A stretch of DNA of 64,000 bases from Thalassotalea_A litorea. GTDB lineage: Bacteria; Pseudomonadota; Gammaproteobacteria; Enterobacterales; Alteromonadaceae. Made by a program: the position numbers and the translations under genes. The notes beneath the pieces were generated by a model. It ran no database searches. It saw nothing but the letters and a program-made list of their open reading frames with translations, and had not been told where the DNA came from. The stretch covers positions 1 through 64,000 of the forward strand of contig NZ_JBHZSG010000002.1 of the NCBI RefSeq assembly GCF_043642205.1, in the 5' to 3' direction. Shown here in pieces: positions 44,378-52,864 of the stretch. Positions within the stretch are counted from its first letter, which is position 1. The number at the start of each line of letters is the position of its first letter.

Positions 44378-44722
44378 CTATCGCGACTCTATCTTCCTTA
44401 TTAAGCCAAATATCATGTTATCTATGTCTTCAATGTTTTGTTTTAAATAATTGACTAAGCTACTTTCGAGATAACCGATACTTTCTCCAACGAGCAACTG
44501 AGTTTTCAGCTCAGCTAAACTACCTTTAGCGATATATAGATATTTTTTCTTATCCTTAACTGTCGGTTTTTCCAAACCTTCCGCTATATTGCTAGGTACG
44601 GATAGGCTACTTCGGGTGATCTGATTTTTGAATCCAAAGTCGCTTAGTGATTTAGTGTTTTGATATATAACGACAGTTAGTTCAAAGCTCTTTTTCCAAA
44701 CTAAAAGTTTTTCATGATACAT
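44378..44722 (-). CDS. Four-helix-bundle protein (23S rRNA intervening-sequence family)
   Basis: A 114-residue small helical protein of the family first found encoded inside 23S rRNA intervening sequences (S23/IVP). The hallmarks are LLVWKKSFELTVVIYQNTK at the N-terminus, NQITRSSLSVPSNIAEGLE (about residues 52-70) and a closing helix KQNIEDIDNMIFGLIRKIE. No rRNA gene is nearby. Members outside rRNA are common and their function is unknown; a pentameric nucleic-acid-binding role has been proposed. It lies between copies of the GGTAAGC repeats. Confidence 0.92.
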   Translation of the reverse strand: MYHEKLLVWKKSFELTVVIYQNTKSLSDFGFKNQITRSSLSVPSNIAEGLEKPTVKDKKKYLYIAKGSLAELKTQLLVGESIGYLESSLVNYLKQNIEDIDNMIFGLIRKIESR

Positions 44723-45220
44723 AAATAGTTCCTTTACTTTTCATCCTTTGACCGGAAAGTATAATCCTCTATCACTGTTAAAATCATAAAGACGACAGCG
44801 TCCCGATAGAGTGGAGCCTTTAGCAAATGCTCCGGATCTTATTAATCGGATTGCGGTGTACCTTGCACCGCCCAACGTGGTGGTTGTTCAGAGGTAAGCT
44901 AAAGCTGGTGGCAGTAAAAGCATGTCTTCCACCTCCCACCTTAATATCCCCCTCAATCAACACCTTACACAAATCCGATTCGGTTAGACGACACATTAAA
45001 AAATTTCCCCCCATTTTTTCCTTTGGTTCTGGTTCACTTACTGGTAACCTATGCACCAGTGAATGCTTCATTTAGCTTTTGTTTTGCGTGTGTTGAATAT
45101 AAACTATTCAACGGTTAAAAAATGGTTAAGGATGACGGAGCAATATGCCCTTTGAATGGATTTTAAAGACTTTTCAAAGGCAACAATAAGATTGAAAAAT
45201 CGGTATGATCTGAGTGCAGT
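44723..45220. other. Intergenic region upstream of rfaH
   Basis: No gene is supported. One GAGGTAAGCTAAAGCTGGTGG...CTTCCACC repeat copy lies at about 44890-44942. The rest appears unique and AT-rich towards rfaH. TATGAT at 45204-45209 could be a -10 box, but no convincing -35 is found at the right distance. Confidence 0.6.
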
Positions 45221-45757
45221 ATGTCAAACGCAGTAAATTCGACACAGAAGTGGTACGTCATTACTTCAAAGCCCAGGGAAGAGCGCAGAGCGTTCGATAA
45301 TCTGGCAAGTCAGGGTATCGAAGTGTTTTACCCGAAAATTTCTGCAGTAAAAAAACGACAGGGAGTTAAGTCGGTTTCCATTGAACCTCTTTTCCCCAAT
45401 TACCTTTTCGTAAAACTGGATTCAGAATCAACAAATTTTAATGCGATTCGCTCAACCCGTGGGGTAGCGAATTTTGTTCGTTTTGGCGCCAATATGGCCA
45501 CCGTAAACGAACCGTTAATCGAACAATTAAAACAAGATACGGAAATAACCGGCGATTCAGAACAGCTACCAAGCTTAGCGGATCTGGAAAATTATCACCG
45601 GGGTGATGCGCTAATAGTCACCAACGGGCCGTTTAAAGGCCTGTCCGCAATTTATAAATCGTCTGATGGTCTGGAGCGTTCAATCATTTTATTGAACATG
45701 CTTGGGCAACAAAACGAAGTCGCGGTTTCAAATCAAGACATTGATAAAGAAGCTTGA
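45221..45757 (+). CDS. rfaH: Transcription antitermination protein RfaH
   Basis: A 178-residue NusG paralogue that binds paused RNA polymerase at ops sites and lets it run through long, poorly translated polysaccharide operons. The N-terminal NGN domain reads KWYVITSKPREERRAFDNLASQ and PLFPNYLFVKLD. The C-terminal KOW part has GDALIVTNGPFKGLSAIYKSSDG. Length is close to E. coli RfaH (162), and the sequence has the specialised look of RfaH rather than NusG. It stands directly upstream of the polysaccharide operon with an ops-like element between them, so cis-located control is likely. Confidence 0.93.
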   Translation: MSNAVNSTQKWYVITSKPREERRAFDNLASQGIEVFYPKISAVKKRQGVKSVSIEPLFPNYLFVKLDSESTNFNAIRSTRGVANFVRFGANMATVNEPLIEQLKQDTEITGDSEQLPSLADLENYHRGDALIVTNGPFKGLSAIYKSSDGLERSIILLNMLGQQNEVAVSNQDIDKEA

Positions 45758-45764
45758 TTGAAAT

Positions 45765-46062
45765 AGCGAAGGTACGCAACATAAAACGTTGCTCCGAGTA
45801 CGTTCGATAAAACGAACTGCGGGTACGCCAATAAATCGGCTTCGAGTACGTTCGATAAATCGAACTGCGGGTACGCCAATAAATCGGCTTCGGGTACGTT
45901 CGATAAATCGAACTGCGGGTACGCCAAAAAATTGGCTTCGAGCTAAGAATGCTTTAACCCGAAGTAAATCATAGATTTACGTACCCGAAACAAAATTTTT
46001 AATTTTGTGTACCCGAAGGGGCGTTGTTGGCCCCGTACTAAAAATTCGAAGTTATTAAAAAT
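45765..46062. repeat. GTAC linker-hairpin array between rfaH and wzc
   Basis: Seven modules with a GTACG linker alternate between two hairpin types in 48-bp pairs: GTTCGAT...ATCGAAC followed by TGCGG, and GCCAAT...GGC followed by TTCG(A/G). They follow a GCAAC...GTTGC module. Further right, the linker is GTACCCGAA, the same as in the 37-kb array, with new hairpins: ACAAAAT TTTTA ATTTTGT (about 45991-46009) and GGGGC GTTGTT GGCCCC (about 46019-46035), then AAATTCGAA...TTTCGAA. Confidence 0.9.
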
Positions 46063-46118
46063 TTCGAATCAAAATTTTAAAAAACACGAATTTTTTGCCT
46101 TTAGGAGCCAAACCTAAG

Positions 46119-46130
46119 GGCGGAAGCGTG
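46119..46130 (+). promoter_or_regulatory. ops-like element (RfaH loading site)
   Basis: GGCGGAAGCGTG matches the E. coli ops core GGCGGTAGCGTG at 11 of 12 bases, the preceding CCTAAGG resembling the JUMPstart flank. It lies on the coding strand about 305 bp before wzc and about 360 bp after rfaH. Confidence 0.75.
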
Positions 46131-46133
46131 GCT

Positions 46134-46160
46134 AAACGATGAGCATGCAGCTCATCGTTT
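46134..46160 (+). promoter_or_regulatory. Perfect hairpin just after the ops-like site
   Basis: AAACGATGAGC, loop ATGCA, GCTCATCGTTT: an 11-bp perfect stem without a following T run, beginning 3 bp after the ops-like core. It could prolong a pause for RfaH recruitment or be part of the local hairpin repeats. Confidence 0.5.
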
Positions 46161-46434
46161 GCTGAAGAGGTAAGCTGCGCTGGTGGGAGAGGTAAGCTAA
46201 AATTGGTTATGGCCATGGATTGGCCGGTAGACCGATAATGCAGGGAGCATCGGTGGAAGATTTAAGGGGTTGTGGTGGTTTTTACTTCCACTCCCAGCTT
46301 CCACCTTAACCTTCTCTGAGCTAAGCAACGCTCAGTTCAGAGTATAGGATTGCTGGTGTTTACTTCCACCTCCCACTTTCCACCTTATCACTTATTAAGT
46401 TTTTAAATTTCGCCCCCAGAATAAGAAATTAAAC
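46161..46434 (+). other. Leader region of the polysaccharide operon
   Basis: No gene is supported. It holds GAGGTAAGCTAAAATTGG-type repeats, small palindromes (GGCCATGGATTGGCC near 46208-46222, ATGCAGGGAGCAT near 46239-46251) and two CTTCCACCTCCCA(C/G)-like stretches. wzc follows at 46435. Confidence 0.65.
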
Positions 46435-48774
46435 ATGACTAATAAAAACTCACCAGTGTCAGCACCTGTTGCTGATTCTGACGAAATCGATTTAACCCGC
46501 CTGTTCGGCCTGCTGCTCGATAAAAAATTGTTTATCGTTGCAGTAACCGCCATGTTCACCTTGATTGGTGTTACCTACGCCTTGCTTGCCACGCCTGTCT
46601 ATAAAGCCGATGCGCTGATCCAAATTGAACAGAAAAATGCCGGTTTACCAGGCCTTGATGAGCTGGGCGAAATGTTTGCCAGCGACAGCGAAGCCGTGAC
46701 TGAGATTGAGTTATTAAAATCTCGCATGGTAATGGGCAAAGTGGTTGATGATCTCAAACTGACTAATGTGGTAACGCCAAATTACTTCGGGAATAATGGC
46801 AATTTGGGGCGATTTTTCGCCCGTCGTTATCAAAAATTAGCGGATAATGATTTTAACCAGCCTTGGCTGGCCAGTATTACCTCCGAGCACTACGCCTGGG
46901 GCGGCGAAGTAATTAATGTCGCAACATTTTCAGTACCACGTGCTTTTGAAGGGCAAGATTTTATCATCACCAGCCTTGGCGATGAAGAGTATCAGTTAGC
47001 TTTAGCGGAGTCACCACAAAAGGTGTTGGTTAAAGGCCGGGTGAATGAACTGGCGATTGTCGATAATTTACGGGCGGGTGAAATCCGTTTGTTAATAACC
47101 GATTTACTGGCAATGCCAAATACTCAGTTTAATCTGACCAAACAAAGCCGTTCTGAGGCGATAAAATCTTTACAATCGAGCTTGTCTGTTTCAGAAAAAG
47201 GCAAAAGCTCTGGCATTTTATTCCTGACCTTAGAAGGCACCGATAAAGCCGCCACCGAATTACAGCTTGATGCAATTACCCACTCTTATGTGTTGCAAAA
47301 TGTCGAGCGTATGTCGGCAGAAGTGCAAAACTCCATCCAATTCTTAGAAAAAGAATTACCGCAAATCAAAAGTCAATTAGAGGCCGCAGAAGCGTTACTG
47401 AATAATTTCCGTCTTGAAAACCAGTCGGTAGATTTGTCATTAGAAACCCAATCGATTCTGAAACAAATCGTCGATCTTGATACCCGCATTCACGAATTAT
47501 CCTTTAAAGAAACAGAAATTTCCCAGCGCTATACCAAAAAGCATCCAAGCTATGTGTCGTTAATTAAGAAAAAGAACGATTTGCTTGAGCAAAAAGCTCA
47601 GCTTGGCAACAGCGTGAAAAACCTGCCATCCACCCAGCAACAAATTCTGCGCTTAACTCGCGATGTGGAAGTTAACCAGCAAATCTATTTGTCGCTTCTT
47701 AACAATGTTCAGCAGTTAAATGTTGCCAAAGCCGGTACCGTCGGTAACGTGCGTGTTGTTGACCAGGCACAGGTTGCAAAAATTGCGGTTAAACCGAAAA
47801 AGCCATTAATCGTGGTATTAGCTACCATGCTAGGCGGCATGTTTGCCGTGGCTATTGTATTATTGCGTGCGGCGTTTAATCGCGGCATTACCAACCCGAA
47901 AGATTTTGAAGACATCGGGCTAACCTTATACGCGACAATCCCTGTTAGTGACGTGCAGGATGCCTTTAACAAAAAGCGCGAACGTGTCACTAAACTACAA
48001 GCGAAGTTGCGCAAATACAGGCCAAAATCTAAAAAGACGTCTACGGAAAGCAAAATTGACCCGACAACCAATCGTCGTAAAGATCATGAGTTGCTGCTTG
48101 CTAAAGAAAACCCAACCGATTTAGCGGTAGAAGCGATCCGCAGCCTTCGCACCTCGTTACACTTTGCTATGTTAGAAGCAAAAAACAACGTGGTGATGAT
48201 CTCAGGTGCTAGCCCGGAAGTTGGCAAATCCTTTGTCAGCGCTAATCTGGCAACCGTTATTGCCCAGAGTGGCAAAAAGGTATTAATTGTCGATGCAGAT
48301 ATGCGTCGAGGGTATTTGCAAAAAATGTTCGATATGGCCTGGGATAATGGCCTGTCCGATCATCTATCGCATAAATTAAGCTTTGAACAAGCTATCAAAT
48401 CTACCGATATTGAAAACCTGGATATCGTGACTCGTGGCGAGATCCCGCCCAATCCTTCCGAGCTGTTAATGAGCGAAAAGTTCGCACAGTTCGTAAAGCA
48501 AGCTTCTGAAAACTACGATCTCGTACTAATCGATACTCCGCCGATTATGGCGGTAACCGACCCTGCGGTTGTTGGTAACCATGCCGGCACGTCATTTATG
48601 CTCACCCGTTATGACATCAGCACCTTAAAAGAAATTGGTGCCGCGCTGGAGCGCTTCGAGCTTAATGGTGTGGAAATCAAAGGAGTGATCTTTAATGCCT
48701 TGGAAGCTAAGGCCAGTTCGTACTATCCCGATTATGGGTATTATCAGTATCAGTACGGAAAGGCGGTAGATTAG
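46435..48774 (+). CDS. wzc: Polysaccharide co-polymerase / tyrosine autokinase Wzc
   Basis: A 779-residue inner-membrane protein controlling chain length and export in Wzy-dependent capsule synthesis. The N-terminal Wzz domain has a membrane helix at about residues 33-53 and a long periplasmic helical region. A second helix at about 459-481 is preceded by AKIAVKPKKPLIV. The cytosolic BY-kinase domain has Walker A SGASPEVGKSF (about 587-597), Walker A' VDADMRRG and Walker B LVLIDTPP. The C-terminus is a tyrosine cluster (YYPDYGYYQYQYG), the usual phosphorylation tail. No Wza exporter or Wzb phosphatase is seen in the window. It heads the operon downstream of the ops-like site. Confidence 0.96.
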   Translation: MTNKNSPVSAPVADSDEIDLTRLFGLLLDKKLFIVAVTAMFTLIGVTYALLATPVYKADALIQIEQKNAGLPGLDELGEMFASDSEAVTEIELLKSRMVMGKVVDDLKLTNVVTPNYFGNNGNLGRFFARRYQKLADNDFNQPWLASITSEHYAWGGEVINVATFSVPRAFEGQDFIITSLGDEEYQLALAESPQKVLVKGRVNELAIVDNLRAGEIRLLITDLLAMPNTQFNLTKQSRSEAIKSLQSSLSVSEKGKSSGILFLTLEGTDKAATELQLDAITHSYVLQNVERMSAEVQNSIQFLEKELPQIKSQLEAAEALLNNFRLENQSVDLSLETQSILKQIVDLDTRIHELSFKETEISQRYTKKHPSYVSLIKKKNDLLEQKAQLGNSVKNLPSTQQQILRLTRDVEVNQQIYLSLLNNVQQLNVAKAGTVGNVRVVDQAQVAKIAVKPKKPLIVVLATMLGGMFAVAIVLLRAAFNRGITNPKDFEDIGLTLYATIPVSDVQDAFNKKRERVTKLQAKLRKYRPKSKKTSTESKIDPTTNRRKDHELLLAKENPTDLAVEAIRSLRTSLHFAMLEAKNNVVMISGASPEVGKSFVSANLATVIAQSGKKVLIVDADMRRGYLQKMFDMAWDNGLSDHLSHKLSFEQAIKSTDIENLDIVTRGEIPPNPSELLMSEKFAQFVKQASENYDLVLIDTPPIMAVTDPAVVGNHAGTSFMLTRYDISTLKEIGAALERFELNGVEIKGVIFNALEAKASSYYPDYGYYQYQYGKAVD

Positions 48775-48942
48775 TCCGAATAGGCGAACCTATTAGGATT
48801 TTGACAGTGACTATGGCTGAAGGGCTCGTGATATAGGGCTTTTGAGAAGGGTACTGGATTTTCATTCGATTTAAAAAATGTTTTAAAACTGCCTGAATCG
48901 AACGAAAAACTGTCAAAACACACAAAAATTACTGACGAAAAG

Positions 48943-48966
48943 CCATGAAAAAATTCATGGTTTTTT
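48943..48966 (+). terminator. Hairpin-T terminator between wzc and tviB-like gene
   Basis: CCATGAA, loop AAAA, TTCATGG, then TTTTTT. A 7-bp stem plus a T run placed inside the operon, 55 bp before the next start. RfaH-type antitermination could bypass it, making expression of the distal genes dependent on RfaH. Confidence 0.7.
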
Positions 48967-49021
48967 CTTTAAAAAATTCTATAAGATTTAGAAATTAAGA
49001 ATAACTATCAAGGATTTTACA

Positions 49022-50302
49022 ATGAATTTTTCATTGGATGAGGTAAAAATTGCAGTGATTGGCCAAGGGTATGTTGGCCTGCCTCTTGCTGTCGAATTTG
49101 GTAAAAAGTTCCCAACCTTAGGTTTTGATATCAATCAAGCTCGTATCGACGAGTTGGTAGCGGGCAAAGATTCAACGCTTGAAGTTAGCGAGTTAGAACT
49201 CGCAGAATCCAAAAATATTGCTTTTTCATCTTCAGTCGAAGATCTGAATAAGTGCAATGTCTATATTATAACTGTTCCTACACCGATAGACTCCCACAAA
49301 AATCCGGATTTGACACCTTTAATAAAAGCCAGCGAAATGCTGGGTAAAGTAGTATCTAAAAGTGACGTCATCATTTACGAATCGACCGTATATCCGGGCG
49401 CTACGGAGGAGGATTGTATCCCGGTTGTGGAGAAAGTCTCGGGCCTTACTTTTAATGAAGACTTCTTTGCTGGCTATTCACCAGAGCGGATTAATCCAGG
49501 TGATAAACAGCATCGAGTAACCAATATCAAAAAAGTTACCTCTGGTTCAAATGCCGAAGTTGCTGACTTTGTGGATGCACTGTACAACACCATTATCGAA
49601 GCGGGTACCCATAAAGCAACGAGCATTAAAGTAGCAGAAGCTGCAAAGGTAATCGAGAATACTCAGCGAGATGTCAACATCGCTCTTATAAATGAATTAG
49701 CTTTGATATTTAACAAGCTTAATATCGATACCCTTGAGGTGTTAGAAGCTGCAGGCACCAAGTGGAACTTCCTACCGTTCCGACCTGGACTTGTTGGTGG
49801 GCATTGTATCGGTGTTGATCCGTATTATCTCACCCATAAAGCGCAAAGCATTGGCTACCACCCTGAAATGATCTTAGCGGGTCGTCGACTAAATGATCAG
49901 ATGGGAAGCTATGTTGTTTCTCAGTTAACCAAGGGCATGGTTAAAAAAGGGATTCAAATCAAAGATGCGAATGTTCTAGTGATGGGCTTGACGTTTAAAG
50001 AAAACTGTCCTGATTTACGCAACACCAAAGTCGTGGATATCGTTTCAGAGTTAAAAGAATATAACATGAATGTCGATATCTTAGACCCTTGGTGCTCTTC
50101 CGATGAAGCACAGCGTGAGTATGGTCTGAATACTATTGAAACCTCAGAGGAAGGCAAATACGATGCGATCATATTAGCCGTAGGTCATGATGAGTTTAAA
50201 GAAATGGGTGCAGAAAATATTCGCGCGTTAGGGAAGTCAGATTGTATCGTCTATGACCTGAAATACGTCCTAGAAAAAAGTTTCACGGATCTAAGGCTCT
50301 AA
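49022..50302 (+). CDS. tviB: UDP-N-acetylglucosamine 6-dehydrogenase (TviB/WbpO-like)
   Basis: A 426-residue NAD-dependent nucleotide-sugar dehydrogenase. The Rossmann motif is VIGQGYVGLPLAVEFG (residues 12-27). Middle-domain EAAKVIENTQRDVNIALINE is typical, and the catalytic Cys is in GGHCIGVDPYYLTHKA (near residue 262). The C-terminal domain has VMGLTFKENCPDLRNTKV. TviB and WbpO oxidise UDP-GlcNAc or UDP-GalNAc to the uronic acid, and the next gene, an epimerase of the TviC/WbpP type, strengthens this over a UDP-glucose substrate. AAGGA lies before the ATG. It is the first gene after the internal terminator. Confidence 0.92.
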   Translation: MNFSLDEVKIAVIGQGYVGLPLAVEFGKKFPTLGFDINQARIDELVAGKDSTLEVSELELAESKNIAFSSSVEDLNKCNVYIITVPTPIDSHKNPDLTPLIKASEMLGKVVSKSDVIIYESTVYPGATEEDCIPVVEKVSGLTFNEDFFAGYSPERINPGDKQHRVTNIKKVTSGSNAEVADFVDALYNTIIEAGTHKATSIKVAEAAKVIENTQRDVNIALINELALIFNKLNIDTLEVLEAAGTKWNFLPFRPGLVGGHCIGVDPYYLTHKAQSIGYHPEMILAGRRLNDQMGSYVVSQLTKGMVKKGIQIKDANVLVMGLTFKENCPDLRNTKVVDIVSELKEYNMNVDILDPWCSSDEAQREYGLNTIETSEEGKYDAIILAVGHDEFKEMGAENIRALGKSDCIVYDLKYVLEKSFTDLRL

Positions 50303-50411
50303 CTTTTATGGAGTTATCATACTTCTCTAGATACCAAATCATTTAAAATTTTTCAGTTAAGCACATTAGAGGACGCTCTAGTTACTAGCCTTAGTTTCTA
50401 GATATTTAAAC

Positions 50412-51434
50412 ATGACTAAATTTGAACAAGTCCAAGAAGACTTAATAAATCATCCTAAAACTTGGTTAGTTACAGGAGTTGCCGGTTTTATTGGCTCAAA
50501 CTTATTAGAAAAGTTATTAATACTAAATCAGACGGTTATTGGCTTAGATAACTTCGCAACAGGCCATAAACATAATTTAGAGGAAGTCAAAACAGAAGTA
50601 TCTGAAGAACAATGGCGGCGCTTTACCTTCCTTGAAGGTGATATTCGAAATATTGAGACATGCCGCAATGCGGTAGAAAATGTCGACTATGTATTGCACC
50701 AAGCCGCATTAGGTTCAGTCCCTCGCTCAATTAATGACCCTATCACTACAAATGAAGTCAATATATCAGGTTTTATGAACATGCTCGTTGCAGCAAAAGA
50801 TGAAGAAGTAAAGAGCTTTACTTATGCCGCTTCTAGCTCAACATACGGCGACCATCCTGCGCTTCCCAAAGTAGAAGAAAATATTGGTAACCCTTTATCT
50901 CCTTATGCTGTAACCAAATATGTGAATGAACTTTATGCGGATGTATTTTCAAGAACTTATGATTTTAAAACGATAGGCCTTCGCTATTTCAATGTATTTG
51001 GCAAACGCCAGGACCCTAACGGAGCTTATGCTGCAGTTATCCCAAGATGGACTGACGCAATGATTACGGGTAATGAAATATTTATTAATGGAGACGGCGA
51101 AACAAGTCGGGATTTCTGTTACATCGAAAACGTTATTCAAATGAATTTATTGGCTGCAACAGCTGAAAAATCTTCCCTAAATAACGTATTCAATGTCGCC
51201 GTTGGTGAGAGAACAACATTAAACTCTCTGTTTTCAACTATTCGAGGTGCTTTGTACGAAAGAGGGATCAGTGTAGAGAATCCTCCAATTTTTAAAGATT
51301 TTAGAGTAGGCGATGTTAAGCATTCATTAGCAAATATTGATAAAGCTAAGAAACTTCTAGGCTATAGCCCAAAGTTTACATTAAACCAGGGGATTGAACT
51401 AGCGACTTGTTGGTATATAGAGAATAGTAAATAA
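50412..51434 (+). CDS. tviC: UDP-GlcNAc(A) C4-epimerase (TviC/WbpP-like)
   Basis: A 340-residue short-chain dehydrogenase-type epimerase. The NAD motif is VTGVAGFIGSNLLEKLL (about residues 20-36). The catalytic residues are in AASSSTYGD and SPYAVTKY, with Tyr165 and Lys169. RYFNVFGKRQDPNGAYAAVIPRW matches the group-3 GalNAc/GlcNAc epimerase family (WbpP, TviC). Together with the previous gene it would make UDP-GalNAcA from UDP-GlcNAc, the Vi-antigen route. It abuts wzx with no spacer. Confidence 0.92.
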   Translation: MTKFEQVQEDLINHPKTWLVTGVAGFIGSNLLEKLLILNQTVIGLDNFATGHKHNLEEVKTEVSEEQWRRFTFLEGDIRNIETCRNAVENVDYVLHQAALGSVPRSINDPITTNEVNISGFMNMLVAAKDEEVKSFTYAASSSTYGDHPALPKVEENIGNPLSPYAVTKYVNELYADVFSRTYDFKTIGLRYFNVFGKRQDPNGAYAAVIPRWTDAMITGNEIFINGDGETSRDFCYIENVIQMNLLAATAEKSSLNNVFNVAVGERTTLNSLFSTIRGALYERGISVENPPIFKDFRVGDVKHSLANIDKAKKLLGYSPKFTLNQGIELATCWYIENSK

Positions 51435-52847
51435 ATGCTAAATTATTTTTGGGTTGGCTTGGAAAAGTCAGGAGGGATAATTCTTCGCCTGATTACTATG
51501 ATCATACTTGCTAGGTATTTATCACCCCAAGAGTTCGGAACTATTGCAGTTCTAGTTGTTTTCGTTTCTATATCAAATGTTATGGCTGAAGCTGGGTTGG
51601 GGGGAGCTTTAATTAGAAAAAAAGTTCTTACAGAGTTGGATAAGTCAACGGTCTTTATTTTTAATTTTTGCACATCGCTGGTTTTGTATTCTATTATTTG
51701 GATGTTTTCCCCTATTATCGAAGGCTTTTATGGTTCTGATGATATGGCAACCGTTATACGTTACCTCGCTCTTATCGTAATAATAAAGTCCTTTGCATTA
51801 GTTCCTAATGTTTTAATCGTTAGAAACGAATTTTTCAAAGTACATTCGAAAATATTAATTTTTTCAAATCTCCTTTCTTCATTTGTTGCTATTGTTCTCG
51901 CAATAAATGGAGTTGGTTTATGGAGCTTAGTTGCTTTGTATCTTTGCGAAGCAGTGATTAGCACTGTACTTATTTTGCTTTTTGTAAAGCCAAGTGGAAA
52001 TCTTCATTTTTCAATATCTAATCTAAAAGTACATTTAGAATTTGGCTTTACTGTCACATCCTCTAACTTACTAAATGTAATCTATAATAATTTTCTTAGC
52101 TTTTTGATAGCGACTAGTTATGGAGTCCGAATGGCCGGCTTTTACTACCAAGCTAATCAATACAGCCAGTCCATTGCCAACGCCTTAACTGCGATAATTG
52201 ATAAAGTTTCATTTAATAAACTTGCTCGAGCTATGAATGATCCAAAAACATTTAAATCTCATTATGAGGAAATGTTTATCACATTTACCTATTTAGGTAT
52301 CGCGGTTTTTTCTTTACTTGCTTTTATTTCACAGGATTTTATTGTTTTTATTTTAGGAAGTGAGTGGAGTAAATCAGGCGAAGCATTGCAAATTCTTTGT
52401 ATTGCTGGAATGGGTATACTAATTGATGGTTGTAGCCGCAGCGCTATAAAAGCGAGTGGGCTTGTTAGTCGATTGCTCAAGGTTGATGTTTATAGGAAAA
52501 TAATTGGTTGTATCGCGCTTATTGTGAGTGTGGAGTATGGGTTTATTGTACTAGTCTATACATATTCGTTAATAACATTAGTTGGGAGTTTGTTAAACCT
52601 TTATTTATTTAGAAGCCTTTCAGAGAAAAACGTTTTGATTTATGTGGTTAGTTTCTTAATTATGTCTGTTGGCCTTTCTTTTATTTCAAATGTTATTTGT
52701 GGTATTTACGAAGACGTAAATTTAATCGTAAATATTATAACAAAGATGTTCATTTTTACATTTACATATACCCTAGTTACAACGTTTTTAATTAAACTAA
52801 ATAAGCATCCTATTATTCCATTGATTTTATCAAACAAAGATAGCTGA
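51435..52847 (+). CDS. wzx: Polysaccharide flippase Wzx (MOP superfamily)
   Basis: A 470-residue integral membrane protein with about 12-14 hydrophobic segments. It would flip the undecaprenyl-linked repeat unit to the periplasm. The N-terminus LEKSGGIILRLITMIILARYLSP plus EFGTIAVLVVF is typical of WzxC-like family members, and EAGLGGALIRKK is another conserved patch. Base composition is AT-rich compared with wzc. It begins directly after the epimerase stop codon. Confidence 0.9.
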   Translation: MLNYFWVGLEKSGGIILRLITMIILARYLSPQEFGTIAVLVVFVSISNVMAEAGLGGALIRKKVLTELDKSTVFIFNFCTSLVLYSIIWMFSPIIEGFYGSDDMATVIRYLALIVIIKSFALVPNVLIVRNEFFKVHSKILIFSNLLSSFVAIVLAINGVGLWSLVALYLCEAVISTVLILLFVKPSGNLHFSISNLKVHLEFGFTVTSSNLLNVIYNNFLSFLIATSYGVRMAGFYYQANQYSQSIANALTAIIDKVSFNKLARAMNDPKTFKSHYEEMFITFTYLGIAVFSLLAFISQDFIVFILGSEWSKSGEALQILCIAGMGILIDGCSRSAIKASGLVSRLLKVDVYRKIIGCIALIVSVEYGFIVLVYTYSLITLVGSLLNLYLFRSLSEKNVLIYVVSFLIMSVGLSFISNVICGIYEDVNLIVNIITKMFIFTFTYTLVTTFLIKLNKHPIIPLILSNKDS

Positions 52848-52864
52848 TATCAGCCAAAACTATT

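Noticed and set aside
45181..45209. Sigma-70 promoter for rfaH
   Set aside because: TATGAT is present but no acceptable -35 lies 16-18 bases upstream.
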